Below, in pieces: positions 1-6,860 of a stretch of 10,959 nucleotides of DNA. Source of the DNA: Candidatus Rifleibacteriota bacterium. GTDB taxonomy: Bacteria > Vulcanimicrobiota > Xenobia > Xenobiales > Xenobiaceae. The position numbers and the translations under genes were made by a program. The notes beneath the pieces were generated by a model. It saw nothing but the letters and a program-made list of their open reading frames with translations. It had not been told where the DNA came from and searched no databases. The DNA lies in contig CAAGRW010000067.1 of assembly GCA_900772775.1 (NCBI GenBank), positions 1 through 10,959 of the forward strand. The letters run 5' to 3'. Each line of letters begins with the position of its first letter. Positions within the stretch are counted from its first letter, which is position 1.

Positions 1-1167
1 AATCCAGTTAACTGCGTCTACTTTACTCATTTTTTTAAAAGTATCTTTAAAATGTTTACCTAAATAATTAATAGCAATAGACAGTAAGCAGAACCACCCC
101 ATGTGAGAAATACCAATTAAACACATAGACACAGCCGCCAGCGCGGTACCCAATGCGATACTGCGCAAAATACGCATTTTTGACGATAACCAAGCGAAGA
201 AGAAGCATGTAAACATAATCATGCCACAGTTCAGGTTCAGCATACCTTCAGGTTGAATGAAAGTTTTGGTTTTGTCCAAAATCATAATAAAACTGACTAT
301 GGAATTATCGGTATTAAGAAAATGAGACACCGTAGTGACCACATCGCGGCTGTCTACCCAATCTCGAATATGCAAGGGTAAAACGTCAAACATACAATTA
401 AACATGAAGTAGAAGCCGGTAAAAATAGCCAAGAAAACGCATAAATGGGGGCGTTTCAACTCGTTGATAGTTTCCCAAACAATATTGCGTTGCTTTTCTT
501 TGTTTTTCTCACGCTCTTTAGCCAATGCTAAACGTTCTTCTAAACCAGGCTCTTTATAAGTAAGCAAAAGCAAAAAGTTACAAGCTATAATTAGAGCACA
601 AGCCAAAAACACATGGCTCCATTCCATCTTACGCAAGAAACCAGCTAAAACAGGACCGATGAAACCACCTATATTTACGGTCTGATAAAAAACTCCCCAA
701 GCCATAGAGCTATTTTCCGGCTTGGTAGATTTAGCTAAGGTTCCCTGAATGCCCGGTTTAAAAATAGCCGTTCCTGTAGCTAAACAAATTGCTCCCAACA
801 AAAATCCGTAAAAAGTTGGGAAAGCAGCCATTATCAAATAAGCGCCCATTTTTACAGCTGTGGAAATACCGATCATAAGTTTATAACCGTAACGATCAGC
901 CAAACCACCGACAAAAATAGGCACAAATCCCTGGAATCCAGACCAAACCATGAGAATAATGCCAAACTTAGCCGCAGTTACTCCTAAACCACCTTCAGCT
1001 GCCGGAGCCGTAGCATATAAACCGGCTACAGCACGCACACCGTAATAAGCTAAGCGCTCTACCATTTCCATAGCGCCAACTACCCAGAAGACATATCCTA
1101 GGCTCATTAGCGCTGCAAACAATCCCAATTGTTTTATATCGGTAGCATTTTTATCGTTCTGCCCCAT
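1..1167 (-). CDS. POT/PTR2-family peptide transporter-like MFS protein (3' end off window)
   Basis: The frame reads 389 codons from ATG (1167-1165) to the left edge with no stop, so the C-terminus is missing. It is a polytopic inner-membrane protein. TM1 carries the ExxER signature of proton-coupled oligopeptide transporters (E34-M-V-E37-R38, followed by LAYYGVRA). Next come a loop 2-3 motif GGLADRYGY and a TM4 segment FKPGIQGT resembling the family's GxGxFKPN region. A hydrophilic, Lys/Glu-rich linker around residues 215-245 separates the two six-helix halves. A segment with IQPEGMLNLNCG resembles the conserved TM7-8 region. Known for the family: H+-driven uptake of di- and tripeptides; the substrate here is inferred. 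The start follows a purine repeat (GAGAGAGAGAG) that can serve as a ribosome binding site. The gene lies 118 bases downstream of the coiled-coil gene on the same strand, with a terminator between. The general MFS call is firm; the POT assignment is likely. Confidence 0.85.
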   Translation of the reverse strand, partial: MGQNDKNATDIKQLGLFAALMSLGYVFWVVGAMEMVERLAYYGVRAVAGLYATAPAAEGGLGVTAAKFGIILMVWSGFQGFVPIFVGGLADRYGYKLMIGISTAVKMGAYLIMAAFPTFYGFLLGAICLATGTAIFKPGIQGTLAKSTKPENSSMAWGVFYQTVNIGGFIGPVLAGFLRKMEWSHVFLACALIIACNFLLLLTYKEPGLEERLALAKEREKNKEKQRNIVWETINELKRPHLCVFLAIFTGFYFMFNCMFDVLPLHIRDWVDSRDVVTTVSHFLNTDNSIVSFIMILDKTKTFIQPEGMLNLNCGMIMFTCFFFAWLSSKMRILRSIALGTALAAVSMCLIGISHMGWFCLLSIAINYLGKHFKDTFKKMSKVDAVNWI

Positions 1168-1210
1168 ATACTCTCTCTCTCTTGTCAAAAATAGGCTGTT
1201 CAGATTACAG

Positions 1211-1258
1211 CTTTTCCAAAAGAAAAGGCGACTCGCCACAAAACTGAGCGAACCGCCT
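1211..1258 (-). terminator. Rho-independent terminator of the coiled-coil gene
   Basis: On the minus strand AGGCGGTTCGC (1258-1248) pairs with GCGAGTCGCCT (1236-1226) in an 11-bp stem with an 11-base loop, followed by TTTCTTTT. Two positions are G-U pairs on the minus strand but A-C mismatches on the plus strand, so the hairpin is strand-polarised to end minus-strand transcripts. It lies 28 bases past the stop codon of the coiled-coil gene and upstream of the transporter gene. Confidence 0.85.
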
Positions 1259-1285
1259 ATTTGCTAAAAGACTATTTCTACTCGA

Positions 1286-4200
1286 CTAGACGGATCCGCC
1301 TCTGTTTCTAAAAAGCTTGAAACCGCCACGACGCAAAGGATCGGCTCCAGTGTCTACACTCTCACCTTTCACTTGTTTGGCTAAAATCTCAGACCACTCT
1401 TTGCGCTCACGCTCGTAAAGCTGCTGTTGCTCAAAGAGGGCTTGTTTAGTGCGCTCCAACTCATCACGCAAACGAGCTCTATCCTGGTGAGACTCTTCGA
1501 TAAGACGATCTTTCTCGGCATTTTCAGCTTCGAAGTTAGCCAAAGCTTCCAGCATCTGAGCCGATTGTTTTTGCAAAGAATCAGAATCGCTGCGTACAGA
1601 AAGTTCGTAACGGAGCGAATCATTTTCGGCTTTCAGCTTACTGAGCTTATCTAAAGCTTCGCTAAGTTCTTTGCCGCCGCCATCGCTCTCTCCAGATTTG
1701 GCTTGAGCTTCGTACTCCTTGAGTTTGGCTTTTGTCTCGTTGAGTTCTAAATTGACGGCGTCCAAGCGATCTTGCATACGAACTTCTACAGCCTTAACAG
1801 CGTCGTAATCGTCTCCAAACTCGTGACTTTCCTCAATTTCAGCTTGCAAAGCTTCATTTTTAGCTTGCAAAGTGTTTATACGTCTGAGTAAGCGAGACTT
1901 CTCACTTTCTAAACGCGAAGAATTCTCTTGTAAAGCCTTCTCTCTCTCTGCGATATCAGCACTTTGCTTATCAAGCTCAGCTTTACTAGCAACAGCCTGA
2001 GCCTGTGCCTGAGCCAACTCTTGTTGCAATTTTTCTAAAGATTGACGATTTTCATCCTGAGCTTTGGCCAACAGCTCTTCAGCTTCGGCCTGAGCATTTT
2101 CTAATTGCACGCGCAGCTCTTCACGTGAGTTTTCAGCTTCTTCAACTTTGGCTTGCTGTTCTTCAAACTCTCGTTCTGCTTCTTCCAAACGAGCTTCGGC
2201 TTCTTTAAGTTTGGCCAAAGCCTCGGAAGTCTCTTTGTGAGCTTCCGCAGCCATATTTTCCAACTCAGCAGACTGGGCTTTAGTAGACTTGACTACCGTT
2301 TGCATCTGTACCAATTCAGCTTTGGCACCTTCGGCTTCTTCTTCTTTCTTTTTGTAAGCTTCAGAAAGATCGTCATAAGCCGTATTCGAATGATCGAGTT
2401 GCTTCCTGGCCTCGTCAGCTTCTTCTTTAGCTTCTTCAAGCAAAGCCTTAATTTCATCTAACTCATTGGCTGAAGCGCTACATTCCTGATTGGCTTTCTT
2501 AAGTTGACCAGAAACTTCCTCAAATCTTGCCTTTAGATCCTTAATGGCACTGTCTCTCTGCTCCAATTCGGCTTGCAATGCCGAAGCTTGCGCATCATTG
2601 TCCGATCTATTGTCTTGCAACTGGCCTTTTATTTGCTCAATTTCGGAAGTATATTCCTGGACTTTTTTGCGCAATTCCTTATTTTGTTCTTGCAAACTTG
2701 TATAATCTTGTTGCAATTTACCGAAGGCTTCATCGGAGCCACTAGCCGTACTTTGCAACCGCTGACAAGTCTCGCGCAAACTTTCCAACTCGTCAAAATC
2801 GTCTTTAGCTTGAGCGTTTTCTTTCTTTAAGCGCTCACATTCATCTTTAAGTGCACGGTTGTCTTTTTGCAAATTGCCAATTAAAACCTGGAAAGTGGAA
2901 GACTCCTCTTCACAAGCCTCATACTTGGCTTCACAATCGTTGTACTTTTGTTCTAAAGCTGAGCACTGCTTGGTCAGTTCTCTCTTGGCATTGCTCAATT
3001 CGTCCACATGGCCGACAATTTTTTCCATAAAATCGCCGACATTTAACCCATAAGCATCGAGAGGAGCGCGCAAAACTTCCAAGCGATTCAAAATAGAATT
3101 TACATCAGCGCTGCTTTCACTCACTTCTGAGTGTTCTTTGGCCATACGTTCGTGCTCTGTGCGCAAATTATTATACTTTTGCGTGAGCAAATCGTACTTT
3201 TTCTGCAAGTTGCTCAGAGCCGCACTGCCGACATTGTCCTGTTGGGTTTCCATCTTGCCTAAAGTGGAGCGAATTTCTTTTAAATTCTCTAAGACATCGT
3301 GAGGAAGTTCAGCTGGTCCATCGTCTATGGCATTAAAACGTTCGGTGCAGAAAGTACGCAACGATGCTAAATCTTGGCGCAAACCGCTCACCAATGTCTC
3401 GGTAAAAATGCGCAAAGACTTGCTCTCAGCTTCAGCCGGAGCAGAATTTCCGGGAAGATGAGCCAATTTTTCTTCGATGCGAGCTAAAGCCTTGTCTGCC
3501 GAATTGGCTCCCGGAGCAGGCAAAGAAGAAGGACGACGAGCTTCTTCGCGAGTCTCGTTAAATAACTTGATTAACCTGGCCTGAGCTCTAGCCAAAGGTT
3601 CTACTGCTCGCTCGATAGCTTGCTCTAGTTGAGCTCCATCTATAGCCGCAGAAGCTCCGTCAGTTTTAGCACTATTTTTATCTAAGTTAGAATTGCTTAG
3701 CCCCTTCTCTGTCCCAGAAGAGCAAGAGCGCAAAGGAAGCTCCATCTCTAAATAACGCATTTGCGATTCGTATTCGTCTAAATCGCGATCATAAAAAGAC
3801 GAATAATCCAGAGCTACCGGAGCGATACCGGTTAAACTTTCGAAAGTAATCGGAGGCGCAGAGATACTCAAGGTAGACTCTCCATCAACACTGTCAGATG
3901 TGGACTGAGCACGGGAGGCCACACGTTCAGAAACAGGAACAGCTGCTCCAACATTTCTGCCCATAGGAGGCGTAGGAGCTTTAAAAGCGCCAGTCTGCGG
4001 CTTTTGAACAGGCTGTACTTCAGGCTCAGGTTCCGGTTCAGGGTAGCCATAATAGCTAGCAGGATCAGAGGAACTGTCTTGGGCTCCCATGTATCCCTGA
4101 GCGGCACTAGCTTGACTGCCGTTCTTAGCTGCTTCTGTCGCCTTATCGCCATCTTCACTTCTACCGTATTCGGTAAGAAGACGCTGCACATCATGATGAC

Positions 4201-4324
4201 GCAAAACAACATCACCGGCTCGGCGCGAAGCGGACACTTTGCCTTCACTTACCCATTCACGGATAACATCGGCAGGGACATCTATTAACTCAGAAACTTC
4301 ATCGATAGTGTAAAACTTAGACAT
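1286..4324 (-). CDS. MerR-like helix-turn-helix protein with very long coiled coil
   Basis: This is a 1012-residue, apparently cytoplasmic protein with no signal peptide or membrane segment. Residues about 5-52 form a MerR/excisionase-type winged helix-turn-helix (YTIDEVSELIDVPADVIREW, then a wing and helix ending HHDVQRLL), which implies DNA binding. Residues about 55-225 are low complexity, with a PE dipeptide repeat (PEPEPEPEV, 95-103) and Pro/Ser/Ala-rich stretches. Two short helical segments lie at about 231-265 and 275-330. From about 366 to 985 the sequence is almost continuous Glu/Lys/Gln/Ala/Leu-rich heptad coiled coil, probably dimerising. The tail DPLRRGGFKLFRNRGGSV is basic and aromatic. 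The layout resembles Bacillus RacA (MerR-type HTH plus coiled coil), but RacA is under 200 residues. SMC is unlikely because no Walker A or ABC signature is visible. The start ATG opens the HTH; the nearest purine-rich site (AAGAGGAG, 4349-4342) lies an unusually long 17 bases upstream. A chromosome-organising or cytoskeletal role is inference. Confidence 0.85.
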   Translation of the reverse strand: MSKFYTIDEVSELIDVPADVIREWVSEGKVSASRRAGDVVLRHHDVQRLLTEYGRSEDGDKATEAAKNGSQASAAQGYMGAQDSSSDPASYYGYPEPEPEPEVQPVQKPQTGAFKAPTPPMGRNVGAAVPVSERVASRAQSTSDSVDGESTLSISAPPITFESLTGIAPVALDYSSFYDRDLDEYESQMRYLEMELPLRSCSSGTEKGLSNSNLDKNSAKTDGASAAIDGAQLEQAIERAVEPLARAQARLIKLFNETREEARRPSSLPAPGANSADKALARIEEKLAHLPGNSAPAEAESKSLRIFTETLVSGLRQDLASLRTFCTERFNAIDDGPAELPHDVLENLKEIRSTLGKMETQQDNVGSAALSNLQKKYDLLTQKYNNLRTEHERMAKEHSEVSESSADVNSILNRLEVLRAPLDAYGLNVGDFMEKIVGHVDELSNAKRELTKQCSALEQKYNDCEAKYEACEEESSTFQVLIGNLQKDNRALKDECERLKKENAQAKDDFDELESLRETCQRLQSTASGSDEAFGKLQQDYTSLQEQNKELRKKVQEYTSEIEQIKGQLQDNRSDNDAQASALQAELEQRDSAIKDLKARFEEVSGQLKKANQECSASANELDEIKALLEEAKEEADEARKQLDHSNTAYDDLSEAYKKKEEEAEGAKAELVQMQTVVKSTKAQSAELENMAAEAHKETSEALAKLKEAEARLEEAEREFEEQQAKVEEAENSREELRVQLENAQAEAEELLAKAQDENRQSLEKLQQELAQAQAQAVASKAELDKQSADIAEREKALQENSSRLESEKSRLLRRINTLQAKNEALQAEIEESHEFGDDYDAVKAVEVRMQDRLDAVNLELNETKAKLKEYEAQAKSGESDGGGKELSEALDKLSKLKAENDSLRYELSVRSDSDSLQKQSAQMLEALANFEAENAEKDRLIEESHQDRARLRDELERTKQALFEQQQLYERERKEWSEILAKQVKGESVDTGADPLRRGGFKLFRNRGGSV

Positions 4325-4426
4325 TAGGGGCTGGTTTCGAGCTCCTCTTCTCTTTTCCTATGCAAGGATATTTGCACAAAACAAGGAATTTCTGCGAGTA
4401 TTTTTTCTCAAATGTTGTTATAAGAA

Positions 4427-4460
4427 AGCCGTGTGACATGCGGCTGAAGTTTTTATTTTT
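4427..4460 (+). promoter_or_regulatory. Leader hairpin plus T-rich tract before the lipoprotein gene (possible attenuator)
   Basis: AGCCGTGT (4427-4434) pairs with ATGCGGCT (4438-4445) across a three-base loop. Two of the eight pairs are G-U on the plus strand and would be A-C mismatches on the minus strand, so the fold favours plus-strand RNA. GAAG and then an 11-base T-rich tract (4450-4460) follow, immediately before the AGAGG ribosome binding site (4461-4465). No plus-strand gene ends here, so a terminator-like element this close to a start codon suggests leader attenuation. A -10-like TATAAG at 4419-4424 would start transcription inside the hairpin, so an attenuator would need a promoter further upstream, and I could not identify one. 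The four-base gap before the T tract is a weakness. Confidence 0.45.
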
Positions 4461-4474
4461 AGAGGCTGAACTCC

Positions 4475-5314
4475 ATGAAACATAAATTTTCTGTTTTTCT
4501 GCTTATTGCTCTGGTAGGAGCTATTGCTTTGCTGACCTCTGCTTGCAGTAAAGGCCCTTCCAAAACTGCAGGCGCCAAAAATATTGTTAGAAACAGCAAT
4601 TTTAAACTGACAGCTCCTGCCGCCGATCGCTATGAAAGCATTGAGGGAACCGCTCTTTACAGTGCTGCTCCGGATATAACCGAACGTCTGGCCGCCTTAG
4701 GTGGGAAAGCTCCTACAAATATAAGAGCTTTCTTCATTTTGCTCAATCCTAAAACTCCGTCCGAAGCCATCTTGGTCAGAGCAATGTCCGATGTACCAGA
4801 AGAAGCTTACAAAAATCAATCAAGTAGTGTAATCGTTGTTACTGGTGATGTGAAATCTGTAGACTGCCAGCCCTTAGCTGCCTACATGAAAGAGTCGTTA
4901 GGCGTAGATTTGGCTCTTACTTCTTCCGGAGAGTTGGCTTATATCGACGCAGAAAACCCCATCAATTTCAGCATTTCTAATGTAAGCAAATCTGACGCTG
5001 CCGCTCAAAGAGCAGGCAAAGCTGTGAATTTACCCTTAGAGGGTACTCCTCTTGGTCAGCCTAAAGACACTAGTATCAAAACTGGTATTGTCAATGATGA
5101 AGCGCCAGTCCAGCACTCTGAGCAATCACAATCAAATGACAATATTTCCGAAGCAGCCGAAGCTGCTCAAAATCATTCTGATAGCTCAGCAACTTCGGCT
5201 GCTTCGGCGACGTCCGAAGAGGCTATGAACGATGTCCCTAGTGCCATGCCCACACCACACAATCAAGATGGAACTCCCGACGACTATTCAGTCGAGCCTA
5301 CTCCAGCTTTTTAA
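4475..5314 (+). CDS. Predicted lipoprotein of unknown function
   Basis: This 279-residue protein starts with a basic n-region (MKHK), a hydrophobic core and a lipobox-like LTSAC with the acceptor Cys at 24. It is probably exported and lipidated; threonine at -3 is tolerated but not the preferred residue. Residues about 45-170 look globular and contain two candidate beta-rich stretches (NIRAFFILL, 82-90; SSVIVVTGDVKSVD, 117-130). I do not recognise the fold. Residues about 175-279 are Ser/Ala/Glu/Asp/Pro-rich and likely disordered (SATSAASATSEEA). Start choice: AGAGG at 4461-4465 is spaced nine bases from the ATG, and the signal peptide begins at this Met. It heads a plus-strand cluster, 79 bases ahead of the FlhA-domain gene and divergent from the HTH/coiled-coil gene. 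A role as an envelope partner of that cluster is inference from position only. Confidence 0.85.
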   Translation: MKHKFSVFLLIALVGAIALLTSACSKGPSKTAGAKNIVRNSNFKLTAPAADRYESIEGTALYSAAPDITERLAALGGKAPTNIRAFFILLNPKTPSEAILVRAMSDVPEEAYKNQSSSVIVVTGDVKSVDCQPLAAYMKESLGVDLALTSSGELAYIDAENPINFSISNVSKSDAAAQRAGKAVNLPLEGTPLGQPKDTSIKTGIVNDEAPVQHSEQSQSNDNISEAAEAAQNHSDSSATSAASATSEEAMNDVPSAMPTPHNQDGTPDDYSVEPTPAF

Positions 5315-5351
5315 GCATAACCGCTTTTAATTTACCTTTTCTGACTAAAGC

Positions 5352-5375
5352 AGCTTTCGTATTTTTGCGAAAGCT
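5352..5375 (+). promoter_or_regulatory. Intercistronic stem-loop just upstream of the FlhA-like gene's ribosome binding site
   Basis: AGCTTTCG (5352-5359) and CGAAAGCT (5368-5375) form a perfect 8-bp stem with an 8-base T-rich loop. No T tract follows on either strand, so it is not a typical terminator. It ends only about four bases before the strong ribosome binding site AAAGGAG (5379-5385), which serves the ATG at 5394. It may protect or space the downstream mRNA, or modulate ribosome access. That function is inferred; the pairing is seen directly. Confidence 0.5.
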
Positions 5376-5393
5376 CCCAAAGGAGAGAGACTT

Positions 5394-6860
5394 ATGCCAC
5401 TGCCCAAAATAGATGAAACCACCAATGAAGTAAAACTTTTCAGCCTAACCAATTATGATGCTGATTTTATTCCTTGGAAACGCAGTGAAAGAGGACAGCA
5501 AGTCTATATAAAGCTGATCCGTGAGCAAGAAAGTGCTCTCCTATACGTGGGTGAAAATTGCGTAATGGATGCCGAGCTTCAGCAAGCTTTAATTCGCTTA
5601 GTAAATGAAGGTTGGAGTGTAGCTGGAGAAATTACTATGTCGTTTGAAGGCTCTACAGAGCCCGGCATTGATCCGTACGTCTACCAAGACCCAATAGTTT
5701 TGGAGTTGGGCAAAGGACTCTTGCCTTTATTGGATCCTCAGCAAAATGCTCCCTTGGTTTCGGCTATGCCGGGCTTGCGCGACGAAATAGCCAGAGAATC
5801 CGGTTTAGTTCCGGCCGGCGTACGCATCAAAGACAATTTGCGTTTAGACCCTTGCCGCTATACAGTTTTATTACATAATTCGCCTATAGCATCCGGAGAG
5901 ATTTTCTTGGATCGATTCATGGCTATCGGCTCTTTTGAACAATTGTCAACTTTAGAAGGTTGGGCTGCCATTGAGCCGACCTACCGAATGAAAGCCAAAT
6001 GGATCGAGGCTTCTTTAAGAGAGAAGGCAGAAAAATCGGGTTGCCTTCTGGTTGGCCCTATGCAAGTGCTTTTAACCCATCTTAAAAGCTTAATGCTCGA
6101 AGCAGCTCCAGAGTTATTAGGATTACAAGACACTTTCAATCTGATTTCCAGATTGCAAATTACCCATCCGGTAGTAGTCAACGAATTTATCCAAGATGAC
6201 AAGAAGTTGCGTATTTTGCGTAAAGTTTTACAAACTTTGCTCAGTGAGCGCGTAGCTCTGAATAATTTAGTCACCATCTTAGAAACTATCGGCGACAATT
6301 TAACCGAACAGCTCAGCTTAGAAAATGACTATATCGAAAAATTGTCTGACCAATGTCGTTTGGCTCTAGCCAGACAAATTTGTTGGGCAAACCTTACGCC
6401 TGCCGGAGAGTTACAAGCTGCCGTTACAGGAGACAAACTGGAAGCAGATTTGTATACATTAAAAGACTTGTTCTCGCGAGAAAAAGTTCAAGACAGTCAA
6501 GAGGAATCTTTAGTCGATAAAATTATTTCTTGCCTTAAAGAGAAGTTGCAAGCAGCCGGTAATCCTGGAGTAATTATCACTTCCCCCAGCTTACGCACTT
6601 TCTTATCTAAACTTATCAGCACAGATATACCTCATATGTGCATACTGTCCACTCAAGAAGTTGCCAAAAGTCGTGTAAAACTGATTGTCAACGGAGTACT
6701 CGACTATAAAAAGGAAGACAGTCCTTCCTCAACTTCCCAGGAAAAAGAAGAAGCTACACCGGAAACAGCCAAAGACAAGGCCGAAGAGGTCAAATCGGAG
6801 GCTTCTTCAACCAGTGAAGGCTTTATGGGCATATTTAAAAAAGCAAGCAAGAAAAAATAA
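5394..6860 (+). CDS. Soluble FlhA/SctV-like (FHIPEP) cytoplasmic domain protein lacking the membrane domain
   Basis: Residues about 97-437 of this 488-residue protein match the whole C-terminal cytoplasmic domain of FlhA/SctV, the export-gate platform of flagellar and type III secretion. In order: DPIVLELGKGLLPLLD (99-114), the R-x-E-I-A-R-E-S-G helix (129-137), VRIKDNLRLDPCRYTVLL (143-160), ASGE (166-169), IEPTYRMKAKWI (193-204), THLKSLMLEAAPELLGLQD (228-246), KVLQTLLSERVALNNLVTIL (277-296), the LARQIC helix (325-330), ITSPSLRTFLSKL (395-407) and the ILSTQEV end (417-423). By remembered alignment, E194, Y197 and T228 correspond to Salmonella FlhA D456, F459 and T490 of the chaperone-binding pocket. 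FlhA and SctV normally carry about 330 preceding residues with eight TM helices; here there are only about 95 hydrophilic residues of no recognised family. The tail is Ser/Glu/Lys-rich and ends GFMGIFKKASKKK. AAAGGAG lies eight bases before the ATG. It is not a truncated pseudogene, since the start has its own good ribosome binding site and the frame is intact. Partners are unknown. Confidence 0.85.
   Translation: MPLPKIDETTNEVKLFSLTNYDADFIPWKRSERGQQVYIKLIREQESALLYVGENCVMDAELQQALIRLVNEGWSVAGEITMSFEGSTEPGIDPYVYQDPIVLELGKGLLPLLDPQQNAPLVSAMPGLRDEIARESGLVPAGVRIKDNLRLDPCRYTVLLHNSPIASGEIFLDRFMAIGSFEQLSTLEGWAAIEPTYRMKAKWIEASLREKAEKSGCLLVGPMQVLLTHLKSLMLEAAPELLGLQDTFNLISRLQITHPVVVNEFIQDDKKLRILRKVLQTLLSERVALNNLVTILETIGDNLTEQLSLENDYIEKLSDQCRLALARQICWANLTPAGELQAAVTGDKLEADLYTLKDLFSREKVQDSQEESLVDKIISCLKEKLQAAGNPGVIITSPSLRTFLSKLISTDIPHMCILSTQEVAKSRVKLIVNGVLDYKKEDSPSSTSQEKEEATPETAKDKAEEVKSEASSTSEGFMGIFKKASKKK

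Noticed and set aside
1183..1188. Perfect TTGACA on the minus strand before the transporter gene
   Set aside because: It lies 15 bases before the ATG, so its -10 box would fall inside the coding sequence, and no TATAAT-like box is there.
2005..3053. Several plus-strand ORFs of 64-102 codons antisense to the coiled-coil gene
   Set aside because: They are Phe/Leu/Ser-rich mirror translations of Glu/Lys/Ala codons on the other strand, lie wholly inside the real gene and have no good start signals.
4001..4045. Short repeat encoding the Pro-Glu run in the coiled-coil protein, considered as a tandem repeat locus
   Set aside because: Only about four dipeptide units, within a coding linker; it is too short to call a repeat element.
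3868..4288. Overlapping 126-codon minus and 94-codon plus ORFs in the HTH/linker region
   Set aside because: They are alternative frames of the same gene, and only the frame with the HTH and coiled coil has recognisable protein features.
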